From Aestuariivirga litoralis (GTDB lineage Bacteria; Pseudomonadota; Alphaproteobacteria; Rhizobiales; Aestuariivirgaceae): a stretch of 64,000 nucleotides of DNA. The notes under the pieces were generated by a model, which was given only the letters and a program-made list of their open reading frames with translations, searched no databases and had not been told where the DNA came from. Below, piece by piece: positions 1 through 8,145 of the stretch (positions within the stretch are counted from its first letter, which is position 1; every line of letters starts with the position of its first letter). The position numbers were made by a program, and so were the translations under genes. Where the stretch lies: the NCBI RefSeq assembly GCF_015714715.1, contig NZ_WAHS01000002.1, forward strand, positions 1-64,000. Direction: 5' to 3'.

Positions 1-31
1 CGCGGTCGCCGATCAGCCCTGTTGGGCGGAT

Positions 32-316
32 TCAGTTGAGCTTGGATTTCAAGCCGTCATAGAAGCCCGCGCAATCGTCTGTGCGGCGGTTCTGGCGATC
101 AAGGGCGGCACGTTCCCGCTTCAACACCGAAAGGGCCTCAGAGCCCGCTACGAGCGCGGCGTGCGGTTCATGCTTGCGGCACTCACCCGGATAGACGGGA
201 AGCGCCACACGGGCCTGCAATCGGCCCAGCGCCGCGCCTGCCTTGTCCAGCTTGTCAGCGGCGCAACCACTCAACGTCAGCGCCAGACAAAGCGCAACGG
301 GCACCAAGCTTTTCAT
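32..316 (-). CDS. o-spanin, Rz1-like lipoprotein
   Basis: A 94-residue lipoprotein with a short signal peptide ending in an L-S-G-C lipobox (Cys at about residue 18). A coiled or helical region follows, with extra Cys residues near the middle and C-terminus. It is predicted to be the outer-membrane subunit of the spanin complex that fuses inner and outer membranes at lysis. Its first 62 bases overlap the 3' end of the i-spanin gene in another frame, the classical Rz/Rz1 nested arrangement. Met at 316 was chosen because the signal peptide starts there; upstream codons are only the shadow of the i-spanin. Confidence 0.8.
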   Translation of the reverse strand: MKSLVPVALCLALTLSGCAADKLDKAGAALGRLQARVALPVYPGECRKHEPHAALVAGSEALSVLKRERAALDRQNRRTDDCAGFYDGLKSKLN

Positions 317-626
317 GATCTGCAATTTCCTGTTCGAGTTTGTCGTTTGCGGCGGCTTCGCGGGCAGTGCTATTAGCCAGCCGTGCCGTGAGATTGGTAA
401 CGGCCTCATTGCCTGCATTGATCTGGCGCTGCATTTCGGCGGCCTTGGCTTCGGAGGCTTTAAACTGGACTTCCGCCACATAGCCAATCAGGGCTTCCCG
501 GCGCACGGCAGGATCATGCCACACCTTGTTCCAGCCAGTTACGGCAAACAGCGTGGCGGCAATCGCAGCCGGGGCCACGATGAAGGCAGGAAGGCGGTTG
601 ATGAATGCCAGGATGAGAGAAAGCAT
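255..626 (-). CDS. i-spanin, Rz-like
   Basis: A 123-residue protein with one N-terminal membrane segment (about residues 10-30). A long charged helical/coiled-coil domain follows (about 45-110), rich in Ala, Glu, Lys and Gln, as in Rz inner-membrane spanins. The start overlaps the stop of the upstream holin-like gene as ATGA, and the 3' end overlaps the o-spanin gene. Function is inferred from architecture and position after the endolysin; sequence similarity to lambda Rz is not obvious by eye. Confidence 0.75.
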   Translation of the reverse strand: MLSLILAFINRLPAFIVAPAAIAATLFAVTGWNKVWHDPAVRREALIGYVAEVQFKASEAKAAEMQRQINAGNEAVTNLTARLANSTAREAAANDKLEQEIADHEKLGARCALSGADVEWLRR

Positions 627-931
627 CAGTTGTTCTCCACATCAGCGGGGTTGAAAGGCGGCGGATCGGCTTCAACATTGGCGACAAAATTTCGCTTGCT
701 GCTGTCGTCCCATGTCGCGCCAAACACATAGCTGCCAAAGCAGGCCACGATGGCACCGATCATGGCGATCACCACTTGCTGATTCAGAACCGTGTCAGAA
801 CCCTTGAGGATGATGAACTGCACATTGCCCATCAGCCATACCATGACGACGCCGCCCACAAGGCGGCGCTTGCGCCACTGGTCGCCGGAAATCAGCCCAT
901 CGATATGGCTCTTACGTGCCCGCGAAGGCAT
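626..931 (-). CDS. Holin-like membrane protein
   Basis: A 101-residue protein with a basic N-terminus, two predicted membrane helices (about residues 28-46 and 53-73) and an acidic, Pro-rich C-terminal tail. It lies directly downstream of the endolysin (20-base overlap) and upstream of the spanins, so it is the best candidate for the holin. Met at 931 was chosen because codons further upstream are the antisense-like shadow of the endolysin. Two other small membrane proteins in this cassette (starts at 2151 and 2412) are alternatives. Confidence 0.6.
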   Translation of the reverse strand: MPSRARKSHIDGLISGDQWRKRRLVGGVVMVWLMGNVQFIILKGSDTVLNQQVVIAMIGAIVACFGSYVFGATWDDSSKRNFVANVEADPPPFNPADVENN

Positions 932-1529
932 TCTGGAGCCGCTTGTAATAGGCTTGGCGTTCGGCAAGGCCGGTGGTGCCACCATTGAGGGCTTTGGTGT
1001 CTTGTATGAAGTCATGGATGGAACCCAGCTTGAGAATTTTGGCGACCGCCAGCGCCGAGGGCAGGATCCATTTTGGATCAACCATGTCGTCGGGATTGGC
1101 CACGAAATCATGGCTCAGGATGGCGGAAATATTCTGGTACATGGCGCGGCCCGTGGCCTGCAATCCCCCCCTGCCCCGGTACCGCCAGCCATCGCCGCTG
1201 GCCTCGTCGCCATTGCCCATGCGGCTTGCATAGACCTTGTTGGCAAGGGCCTGCGGATTGCCCGCATAGGGCTTGGCGCTGGCCAAATTGGGGAAGCGTT
1301 TCGGCCATACCGCAATGAGGCGGGCGGGCGATGAATAATTCAGGTTTTCGAGAAACCGCGTAAGGCCCACGCTTTCGTGGAAAAGCTGGGCAAGGAATTG
1401 CAGGATTTCGTCATCGGAGTTGAGCCCGAAAGTGGGGCCCCAGCCTTGCAGCTTGTCTTCCATCTGTTGCAGGATGATGCCGTTGCCGTTCGGTACGATC
1501 TTTTGCAAGGCGGCGCGGGTGAGCTTCAC
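912..1529 (-). CDS. Endolysin, glycoside hydrolase family 19
   Basis: A 205-residue chitinase-like endolysin expected to cleave glycan strands of peptidoglycan during lysis. Visible GH19 features are the His-Glu-Ser motif at 51-53 with the presumptive catalytic Glu52, a second acidic residue in the E-N-L-N-Y-S segment (61-66), and the G-R-G-x-x-Q-A-T-G-R motif typical of the active-site floor. There is no signal peptide, so it needs a holin. The start is GTG at 1529, overlapping the preceding stop as GTGA, which indicates translational coupling. Confidence 0.9.
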   Translation of the reverse strand: MKLTRAALQKIVPNGNGIILQQMEDKLQGWGPTFGLNSDDEILQFLAQLFHESVGLTRFLENLNYSSPARLIAVWPKRFPNLASAKPYAGNPQALANKVYASRMGNGDEASGDGWRYRGRGGLQATGRAMYQNISAILSHDFVANPDDMVDPKWILPSALAVAKILKLGSIHDFIQDTKALNGGTTGLAERQAYYKRLQNAFAGT

Positions 1530-1834
1530 GATTTCGGCCCCGCAGCCGTCATCTGTTCGCCTATGATAAGAATGCAGGCTCGTTCCGCTTGTGGCTCACG
1601 CTTGAGAACCAGCCATTGCCGGGTGCGCGGGTTGACCCAGACTTCCCCAATGTTTTCGTCATCCGTGCCAGACGTTCCGCCCGCCACAGGGTTGACGCCA
1701 AGGCCCTTCAACAGGCCCGCCATTTCGGTTTCGGGCGCGCAGGCCATGAAGGATGGCGTCTGTGTCATCGCTGCCTTCGCCGGGTCACAGAACGCAAGCA
1801 CAAGGGCTGGCAGAAGCCAGTGAATGGGTTTCAT
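1526..1834 (-). CDS. Small secreted protein of the lysis cassette
   Basis: A 102-residue protein with a clear N-terminal signal peptide (hydrophobic residues 5-17, cleavage likely after A-K-A-A near residue 22). The mature domain is short with two Cys residues. I do not recognise the family. It lies immediately upstream of and overlaps the GH19 endolysin by four bases, so it is co-translated with lysis genes and may act in the periplasm. A role as lysis modulator or accessory is inference from position only. Confidence 0.65.
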   Translation of the reverse strand: MKPIHWLLPALVLAFCDPAKAAMTQTPSFMACAPETEMAGLLKGLGVNPVAGGTSGTDDENIGEVWVNPRTRQWLVLKREPQAERACILIIGEQMTAAGPKS

Positions 1835-2151
1835 GGGGATGATCCTTGATGCGATGAAAGACGGCGCACGCTTGCGTTCAGATCGTCAACAGACTTGGTA
1901 AGTGTTTCGAGGCGCGTGTTTATGCCGCTTAGGGTGGAGGCCAGAATCTCGCGGCGATCAGCGTTTGCTTTCTGGGCATCCCTGATTGTGGACTCGACAG
2001 TTCCAACGCGGGTTTCCAAATTGCTGATCCGCTCGCTTTGCAGATCAACCTTGCTGTTCAATGTTGCGTAGGCCAGCGTCATCATAACGATGACCGTACC
2101 TATTGAGAGAATGTTGCCGGTGGTGATTTCGGGCTCAAAGCGAATGGCCAT
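1831..2151 (-). CDS. Membrane-anchored coiled-coil protein
   Basis: A 106-residue protein with one hydrophobic segment (about residues 12-30) followed by a long heptad-rich helix (about 35-95; repeated Leu/Ile/Val spacing, many Ser/Thr/Asp). Its shape resembles a second i-spanin-like or antiholin-like protein. It overlaps the downstream secreted protein by ATGA. The family is not recognised; role in lysis is inferred from location. Confidence 0.6.
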   Translation of the reverse strand: MAIRFEPEITTGNILSIGTVIVMMTLAYATLNSKVDLQSERISNLETRVGTVESTIRDAQKANADRREILASTLSGINTRLETLTKSVDDLNASVRRLSSHQGSSP

Positions 2152-2154
2152 TGG

Positions 2155-2412
2155 TCAGGCGCTCCAAAAATGATGGATGAAAGCCAGCCGCGCGGCTTCA
2201 ATGGCAAGGCAGATCAGCAAAGGCGCAAGCAGCCCCTTCCAGTCAAACGGCAGTCCACTTTGCCACTGCGTGAACTCGCGCCCGCAATAGAAGGCAGCGC
2301 CAGCGCAAAGCCCGGCATCAAGGCCGAACAGCGGCCAAAGGCACACGGCGATGATCAGCGCCACGGCGATGTGGCAGATGTAATAGCGTCCAAGCGGGCA
2401 TTTGAGGCTCAT
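2155..2412 (-). CDS. Small multi-spanning membrane protein, possible holin
   Basis: An 85-residue hydrophobic protein with two to three predicted membrane helices (about residues 12-32, 33-45 and 58-78) and a short conserved-looking polar stretch between them (G-R-E-F-T-Q-W). It is the first gene of the lysis group after the tail genes. Topology and size fit a holin or pinholin, but the gene at 626-931 fits as well. Confidence 0.6.
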   Translation of the reverse strand: MSLKCPLGRYYICHIAVALIIAVCLWPLFGLDAGLCAGAAFYCGREFTQWQSGLPFDWKGLLAPLLICLAIEAARLAFIHHFWSA

Positions 2413-2416
2413 GGCG

Positions 2417-3325
2417 TCACCACGCCACGATGATGATCAGGCCACCGCCGCCATCACCGCCGCGCCCACCAGTCACCCCGCCTGCACCACCACCGCCACC
2501 ACATCCGATATTGCCATTGCCGCCGCGCCCGCCGACACCCGTACCGTTGGAACCGCCACCAGAACCGCCAAAAGATGCCAACGGTGCCCAGAGGAAGGGG
2601 CCATGCTGCCCGTCACCGCCATTTGCAAGGCCTCCGGTTAGCGCGGTTAACCAAGCTGCGCTATTGACGGAAACAGCACCGCCAGCAAAGCCCGTGTCAC
2701 TCACCCCGACGCCAGCGCCACCGCCGCCCGGCGAGAGATTGTAATTGGAGCCGCCAGAACCAATCGCCGTGTTGGCGCCCACAGCGCCTGTCTGTGCGCC
2801 ACCCACACCACCCACACCACCGCTCGAAACACCGCTGGCGCACAAAGCGCCCAAAAAACCAAAGCCGGGCGCAGTGGAGGCCGAGCCCGCAGCGCCGCCA
2901 GCGCCGGACGTTCCCGCGCCACCGCCACCCGGCACTGTGCCTGTCACCATAAACTGATCGTTATTCTGCGTAGACGGGAAATAGGCGATGCGGCAAACCT
3001 CAGTGGGTGCAGCGCCCGCCGCATCAGCCGCACCACCAAGCCCGCCCATGGGCACTTTGACAAGCAGCCTGTCTGGCACAAAAAGCGCAGGCACGCCGAT
3101 GAACCGGCCAAAGCCGCCCGCACCGCCGCCTGCACCACCGCCGCGCGCCGTGCCAGATGCACCAGAGCAACCGCCGCCGCCGCCGGAACCGGGGCCGAAC
3201 AGGTAAAACGAAAACATGCTCTTGCCGCGCGGCTTGGTCCAAGTTTGCCAGTCGCCGCCTGTGGCCTGGAAAAGCTGCACGTCAGCGCCGTTCATGGTGT
3301 TGGGCAGATGGGAGAGATCAAGCAT
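2417..3325 (-). CDS. Glycine-rich tail tip/adhesin protein
   Basis: A 302-residue protein. Residues 1-45 form an ordinary folded segment. From about residue 46 to the end there are many Gly-rich motifs (runs such as GGGGG and repeated GxGG), separated by short hydrophobic or aromatic segments. This pattern resembles phage receptor-binding proteins and adhesins with stacked polyglycine type II helices. As the last tail gene before lysis it is a candidate host-recognition protein. Met at 3325 was chosen because upstream codons are an out-of-frame shadow of the preceding gene, which it overlaps by 8 bases. Receptor is unknown. Confidence 0.75.
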   Translation of the reverse strand: MLDLSHLPNTMNGADVQLFQATGGDWQTWTKPRGKSMFSFYLFGPGSGGGGGCSGASGTARGGGAGGGAGGFGRFIGVPALFVPDRLLVKVPMGGLGGAADAAGAAPTEVCRIAYFPSTQNNDQFMVTGTVPGGGGAGTSGAGGAAGSASTAPGFGFLGALCASGVSSGGVGGVGGAQTGAVGANTAIGSGGSNYNLSPGGGGAGVGVSDTGFAGGAVSVNSAAWLTALTGGLANGGDGQHGPFLWAPLASFGGSGGGSNGTGVGGRGGNGNIGCGGGGGAGGVTGGRGGDGGGGLIIIVAW

Positions 3326-3551
3326 CCGGATTTTCCTCGACCTGTTCGGTTTCAGGCTCTGGCACATCGGGTGCCCAGTCGGGCGTCGGGATCGGCTCAT
3401 CATCGGCCACGCGGCAGGTCGCAAAGGTTTCTTCAATCACTTTGCCAGCCGCTGTGACATAGCGGGTGACGACGCCATTCACGATTTCCTGCAGTGCATC
3501 CTGTTCAGGGGCGAAATATTGCACCTTCACTTTGAGATAGGTGGGCTTCAT
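3318..3551 (-). CDS. Small phage protein of unknown function
   Basis: A 77-residue protein with a beta-rich first half and an acidic, Pro-rich tail (many Asp, Glu, Pro after residue 48). The ATG at 3551 overlaps the stop of the upstream gene as TGATG. It sits between two tail proteins and may be a tail fibre chaperone or connector; no family is recognised. Confidence 0.65.
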   Translation of the reverse strand: MKPTYLKVKVQYFAPEQDALQEIVNGVVTRYVTAAGKVIEETFATCRVADDEPIPTPDWAPDVPEPETEQVEENPDA

Positions 3552-3976
3552 CAATATTGCCCTCCGATCGCGGTGACCTGCACGCCTGCGGCCACAGCGG
3601 TTCCGAGAACCACGTTGAGCTTGTAGCCTGCTGGCAAAGCCAGGTTGAGCGGCAGCTCATAGGCTGGCTGGGCCTGGCTGTTAGAAGCCGTGGTGGCGGG
3701 AAGCGTGATTTCCGCGATCAGCGTATTGTTGGCAGGCGTGGCATTGCTGCTGCCATTGTTGACGAAGACGCGCAGCACGGTTTGCACATTGGTGCCCAGC
3801 GCGCGGGCAATGAGCTTCTGGATGAAGTTGCCCGCCGCATTGCCGGAATTGTTGCCGGTGGCGACGGTGCTCACCGTGCCGGTGCCGTCCATCGCGGTGT
3901 TGGCCGCCGTGATGGCGGCAGAGGCCCACTGGATCGAGGGAAGTTCCGAAAAGATCGGTTGCTTATTGGCGGCCAT
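3551..3976 (-). CDS. Putative tail-associated structural protein
   Basis: A 141-residue protein rich in Ala, Thr, Asn and Gly with alternating beta-type hydrophobic pattern and no membrane segment. It is encoded in the tail fibre region and abuts the next gene by overlapping codons. The composition is typical of phage decoration or fibre proteins. I do not recognise a named family. Confidence 0.7.
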   Translation of the reverse strand: MAANKQPIFSELPSIQWASAAITAANTAMDGTGTVSTVATGNNSGNAAGNFIQKLIARALGTNVQTVLRVFVNNGSSNATPANNTLIAEITLPATTASNSQAQPAYELPLNLALPAGYKLNVVLGTAVAAGVQVTAIGGQY

Positions 3977-3989
3977 GTTGCGCGTTCTC

Positions 3990-4394
3990 CTAGTTCATGA
4001 TCAGATGGCGGGCTGCGATGAGCCCGTTGAGGCCAAGCATCGCCAATGCGGTGGCGGGCGACATCGAGGTGGGTGCTGCGAATGAGCCTGTGGGGTTGCC
4101 TACAAAGGTGTTGGCCGGGATGACCGACACGCTGTCCAGCGCCACTTTCTTGAAGCGGCGGCCGGACAGGTCCACGATCACATTCACGCCATCATCTGCG
4201 GTGGTGAAATCGGCCGCGTCATAGCGGAAGATGATGGCATTGATGGCGATGGTTGGCGTGTTGGCAAGGTTCGCCCCCTGCACGGCCGCAGCGGCGCCGA
4301 AATCATAGATCACGCGCCGCTCGAAATCGCGCACCGCTGTCTTGTTGACATCCGCGCCATCGACAAAGACCGTTTCAATCGGATGTCTGCCCAT
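3990..4394 (-). CDS. Putative tail fibre-region protein
   Basis: A 134-residue protein. Its central part contains a short segment (I-F-R-Y-D-A-A-D, followed by a D-D-G motif and G-R-R-F-K) that closely parallels one in the larger upstream protein (F-R-Y-D-A-T-D, then G-K-R-F-K near residues 58-85 there). The two may therefore share a small fold used in the tail tip. The gene overlaps the upstream stop (4394). No catalytic features seen. Confidence 0.7.
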   Translation of the reverse strand: MGRHPIETVFVDGADVNKTAVRDFERRVIYDFGAAAAVQGANLANTPTIAINAIIFRYDAADFTTADDGVNVIVDLSGRRFKKVALDSVSVIPANTFVGNPTGSFAAPTSMSPATALAMLGLNGLIAARHLIMN

Positions 4395-5668
4395 TACGAA
4401 AGCTCCTTGACGGTCATGCGCACCCGGCCATAGGTGACGGTGTTGCTGCCCGCACCCGCCGTATCAAAAGCAATACGCAGGCTGTAGGTGTGCGAGGCGG
4501 TGTCGGCGGGTGCATCGACATAGAATGTCTGGTTCAGGGTTCCCGGCCCTGGATTGGCGAGAGGGAGATTGCCCAGGCTCACCCAATCGGTGGCACTCGC
4601 GGCGCCATCGACGAAAAGGCCCAGCGTGTAATTCAGGGCGGTGGTGGAGGCCCGGCTGATGTCGCCCATCGCCACAGTGATTTCCAGCTTTGCGCTGGCC
4701 TTCTTGGCCGCATGGGCAATGCTGGCCCCGGTCATCGCCACGCTGGCCGCCGAGGTGGGTGCGGTAGTCGCGCTGTAGGTATAGAGGCCAGAGCGGGTGA
4801 CGGTTGTATCCGCTGCGGTCAATGATCCGATGTTCAGTTGTGAATAACTGCTGGCCGATGTCCACACGCTGGTGGCGGAACGATAGGTAATCTGCACGCC
4901 CAGATTACCATCAAAGACGGTTGCCCCGTCATAGGCCGCATAACCCACCCAGGCGCTGCCCTCATAGATGGCGATGTTGCGCGCGCCGATGGTGCCGAAT
5001 GCACCGGTGGGCGTCGGCCCCACCACATAGGCATTGCCATCGGCGGGTGAACCCGGCGTGGCATTGGTGGTCTGGTTGATGATCTTGAGGCCGAAGCGCA
5101 GATATTTCAGCTTGATGGGCGAGACCGAATTGTCGGCCACCGTGGTGAAGGGGAAGCCCGAAGACCATGCCCCGCCCGTGGTGTAATAATAGGTCGTGCT
5201 GTCGGCATCATTGACGATGATGTCATAGGGGTTGGGAGCGAGGAACACCCAGCCGCGCGCGGTATAAACCGCCACATATTTATCCTTGCCCGCCCAGGCT
5301 CCTGTGCCGCCGGTGGCCACGACATAATGATCACCCAAAGCGGGCGAACCGGGAGGGGCGGTGAGCGTCTTGGATTTGGTGTTCCAAAACCGCTTCTGCG
5401 ATCCGCCGTAGTTGTCGGCCTTGAAGCGCTTGCCATCGGCCGTGACGATGCAGGTGGTGCCGTCATGCGCAGTCAGGCTGTCGGTGGCGTCATAACGGAA
5501 GATGCGGCCGGTGAAGGCCAGATAGAGCACATTGCCGGGCGTCAGGCCCGTCGGGTTCTCGCCATCGGCCACCACATAGATGCCGCGCTTTTCCAGCGCA
5601 GTGATGAGGGCTGCAATGCTGCGCGACGCCGGGGTGAGCAGCGCTGAAACATAATCGGTAAAGGCCAT
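4394..5668 (-). CDS. DUF2793-type tail protein
   Basis: A 424-residue tail protein. Two copies of a DUF2793-like segment are seen. The first spans about residues 95-145 (P-P-G-S-P-A-L-G-D-x-Y-V-V, then W-A-G-K-D, then G-W-V-F). The second, about 200-245, is a diverged copy (T-P-G-S-P-A-D-G-N-A-Y-V-V, then I-A-I-Y-E-G-S-A-W). The C-terminal 130 residues are a beta-rich domain. DUF2793 proteins occur next to tail-tip genes of alphaproteobacterial phages and gene transfer agents. Likely a fibre or tip appendage; carbohydrate binding is possible but unproven. Confidence 0.75.
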   Translation of the reverse strand: MAFTDYVSALLTPASRSIAALITALEKRGIYVVADGENPTGLTPGNVLYLAFTGRIFRYDATDSLTAHDGTTCIVTADGKRFKADNYGGSQKRFWNTKSKTLTAPPGSPALGDHYVVATGGTGAWAGKDKYVAVYTARGWVFLAPNPYDIIVNDADSTTYYYTTGGAWSSGFPFTTVADNSVSPIKLKYLRFGLKIINQTTNATPGSPADGNAYVVGPTPTGAFGTIGARNIAIYEGSAWVGYAAYDGATVFDGNLGVQITYRSATSVWTSASSYSQLNIGSLTAADTTVTRSGLYTYSATTAPTSAASVAMTGASIAHAAKKASAKLEITVAMGDISRASTTALNYTLGLFVDGAASATDWVSLGNLPLANPGPGTLNQTFYVDAPADTASHTYSLRIAFDTAGAGSNTVTYGRVRMTVKELS

Positions 5669-5672
5669 TGGA

Positions 5673-7196
5673 TCAGTTCACGCCGCTGAGGGTTGCAGGA
5701 GAAATGGTGAAGGGCTGTTCGTCGGCAATCGACCAGTCGAAGGCCGCGGAATCGTATTCTTCGGCGTCAATTTCAAACTCAAACTTTTCCATGTCGAGCA
5801 GCAGGCGGTTGACGCGCGCCGTGCAGCCCAAGGCGGGCAGAAGGCCCATCTCGAAATTCACCACGTCGGTGGCTTCCAGACGCAACGCGTCAATGCTTTC
5901 GCGGCGGGTGATCTGGCGGCCCGCACGGGATTTCTCCATCGTGGCCTTGGCGATGCGCTGGGCCATGGTGGCGGATGATGTGAATGGCAGGGTCAGGGTC
6001 AGTTCATGGGACTCGCCATCTGCGGCGGCGTAGGTGATATCCTCGATCACCGGGCCATTGACGGTCTGGTAGTCACGGTCGGACGCCACGAACACGGTAC
6101 GCACCAGGTTGAGCAGCGAAGCGCGCGATTGCGTCACCCTCACATCCATGGTGCCGCGCGCACTATCATCATTCAGCGTCCAGACAGCATCGCGGGCCAC
6201 GCCGGAATAGGGGCTATAGACGCCGTTCGACCAGACGAGGTCGCCCAGATTGGCGGTCAGCAGGTTCTGCAGCACTTCGCCCGGCGAAGCATTCGGATTG
6301 ACCGTGCCGTTGACCGTGTAGCGTTTCTCCACCCCGCCTGAGGCGAGGCTGATACCGTTGTCGTCCTGGTTGGCCGCAGCGGCGAGACGTTCAAGGTTGA
6401 TCTCTGACCAATCCACCTTCTGGCCGTCATCGGAATTCAGGAAATGCGCCGTGCAAAGCGAAGCGTTGTTGGTCCATTTCCATGTCGTGGGATCGGCAGA
6501 TGATTGCGTGGCATCGCGCGGATCAAAACATTTCATGCCGCGCACCAGCATCAGGAATTGCGGGAAGCCGCCTGAGCCCCAGAACTTGTTGTGATCATCC
6601 GCCGATGACCCATAGTAGCATTTGAAGGCCACGCAGGCATGGCCCTGCTGGCGCCAGGTGGAAGCCAGTTCGGGGAAATCGGCATCGAGAAGCGGATCAA
6701 TCACCTGCCCCGGCGCGCCGAGACGGGCACTCATATAGACGTAAGGCGTGGAGGCGCTCACAAAGTTGCTGCTGTTGGCCGCACCGCTGCCGTCGAAGGT
6801 GACCACTTGGCCATTGATCTGGATTTGCTCGATGGCGTCGATCTCATGGCTGGCGATTTCCAGCAGCACATAGAGATAGGGCGGCTTGCATTCGTAGAGC
6901 AGCATGCGGCCACCCACCATGACGCGGCCATAGATCAGGCGTTCGTCATAGATCGCATTCTGCACCGTCTGCTTGACGCCCTGATCGACGCCAGCACCCG
7001 CGGCCGCAGCGGCCGATTGTTGCAGCAAATAGGATGCGCCGGACAACGCCAGCGTCAGTGCCACCTGCCCCACCGTCACCGAGCCGATGATGGTGGTGGA
7101 CAGCAGGCTGGAGATCACCGCCCCCGACGCCGTAAGGCTGATCGGATCGCAGGCCAGCATCGTGGTGCTGATGAAGCGGTTGCGAAACAGGCTCAC
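5673..7196 (-). CDS. Tail tip / host-specificity-like protein
   Basis: A 507-residue protein with a hydrophobic Ala/Gly-rich N-terminal region (about 20-75) and then beta-rich domains typical of phage tail tip (gpJ/hub-like) proteins. It is shorter than lambda gpJ (over 1000 residues). The start is taken as GTG at 7196, which overlaps the preceding stop as GTGA. Order behind the peptidase-like gene (gpK position) supports a tip attachment role. Specific family membership was not verifiable by eye. Confidence 0.75.
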   Translation of the reverse strand: MSLFRNRFISTTMLACDPISLTASGAVISSLLSTTIIGSVTVGQVALTLALSGASYLLQQSAAAAAGAGVDQGVKQTVQNAIYDERLIYGRVMVGGRMLLYECKPPYLYVLLEIASHEIDAIEQIQINGQVVTFDGSGAANSSNFVSASTPYVYMSARLGAPGQVIDPLLDADFPELASTWRQQGHACVAFKCYYGSSADDHNKFWGSGGFPQFLMLVRGMKCFDPRDATQSSADPTTWKWTNNASLCTAHFLNSDDGQKVDWSEINLERLAAAANQDDNGISLASGGVEKRYTVNGTVNPNASPGEVLQNLLTANLGDLVWSNGVYSPYSGVARDAVWTLNDDSARGTMDVRVTQSRASLLNLVRTVFVASDRDYQTVNGPVIEDITYAAADGESHELTLTLPFTSSATMAQRIAKATMEKSRAGRQITRRESIDALRLEATDVVNFEMGLLPALGCTARVNRLLLDMEKFEFEIDAEEYDSAAFDWSIADEQPFTISPATLSGVN

Positions 7197-7597
7197 ATGA
7201 ATCTCCAGGCCACAAGGCAATGATCAGGCGGCAGCACGGTCACGCCGGTTTCATTGCGGCACAGCCACTTGCCTTCGAAAAACAGGCCAATGGCAAATCC
7301 TTCTTCTTTCAGTGGGACCAGCCCGAACAGGTCACCAGAAAACGGCGCGCGCAATTCTGGAAAGCCGTGAAGCGCTGCCATCTTGATGGCTGCGTCATGC
7401 AGGCCGTGCCCACCATATTCGCGGATGACCTGCAATGCTTCATATCGATCCCCGTAAGGCGCGATGCCTTCCATCAGATCCTTGCCCGTGGCCTGCTGGA
7501 TGATGTTAGCAACCCACTTGCAACAATCATCCACACCCCATTGCATCGGTTGAGACAAAGCCTGCGCGCAGGCCGCGTTCACTATGTGCGCGTCCAT
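7193..7597 (-). CDS. NlpC/P60-like tail tip protein (DUF6950-like)
   Basis: A 134-residue protein with an N-terminal W-G-V-D-D-C-C motif (residues 20-26) and a later conserved His/aromatic end. This matches small papain-fold-like phage tail proteins (DUF6950/NlpC-P60-like), which sit at the position of lambda gpK and may locally cut peptidoglycan during DNA injection. The catalytic Cys would be Cys25 or Cys26. It overlaps its upstream neighbour by 16 bases and its downstream neighbour by 4. Confidence 0.7.
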   Translation of the reverse strand: MDAHIVNAACAQALSQPMQWGVDDCCKWVANIIQQATGKDLMEGIAPYGDRYEALQVIREYGGHGLHDAAIKMAALHGFPELRAPFSGDLFGLVPLKEEGFAIGLFFEGKWLCRNETGVTVLPPDHCLVAWRFM

Positions 7598-8145
7598 GAC
7601 ACTGTCCTGCTGGCCAGCCCCGGCACGCGGTCCATGCCGGTATCGCCGGGATAGTCGGCCTGCTGCTGTTCATTGCTGACGTAGCGCCCGCGCGGCTTCT
7701 TGAAGTTGAAAATGGCCGATGTGCCGCGCAGCGCCAGCGTGGCCGTGCCGTCCTCGGCGAAAGTCAGGCCCGCCGTGTCGAGCTCCGTGATGTCGATCAG
7801 CACCGGATCGGGGATGATCGTCTCATCGTCATTCAGGAAGGCCAACCAGCATTTGGCAATGCCGCCCCGGATCGGGCTGTTGATGTAATTGTTGATCCCC
7901 TCGATATCGACGATGCCGCTCATCGCATAGGTGGTCTCTGTGGTGCGGATTTCAGCGGTTTCGCCTGCGCCACTGACCCGGCCCAGGCGGCCCAGGCCTT
8001 TGAACGTGTTGCCATTCCAGACCAGGCTGCCAGCACCACTCCACAAACGGTCGGTTCCCGCCGGCAATGTCAGTTCCACCAGCAGCGCCACCCGCATCGT
8101 GGGCCCACGCAGCAGCTGGTCAATCATCCAGCCAAGGGATTTCAT
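7582..8145 (-). CDS. Tail tip hub-like protein
   Basis: A 187-residue protein with beta-rich sequence and a conserved-looking ending (K-P-R-G-R-Y-V-S-N-E-Q-Q, then Y-P-G-D-T-G-M-D). That ending is typical of phage hub/DUF2163-type proteins that carry a Y-P-G/D motif before the C-terminus. The gene lies between the distal tail protein and the peptidase-like gene, as in lambda gpL-type order. Start ATG overlaps the previous stop as ATGA. Confidence 0.7.
   Translation of the reverse strand: MKSLGWMIDQLLRGPTMRVALLVELTLPAGTDRLWSGAGSLVWNGNTFKGLGRLGRVSGAGETAEIRTTETTYAMSGIVDIEGINNYINSPIRGGIAKCWLAFLNDDETIIPDPVLIDITELDTAGLTFAEDGTATLALRGTSAIFNFKKPRGRYVSNEQQQADYPGDTGMDRVPGLASRTVSWTRT

Noticed and set aside
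16-27. GCCC-TGTT-GGGC hairpin at left edge as terminator
   Set aside because: Only 4 bp of stem and no T-run; too short to support.
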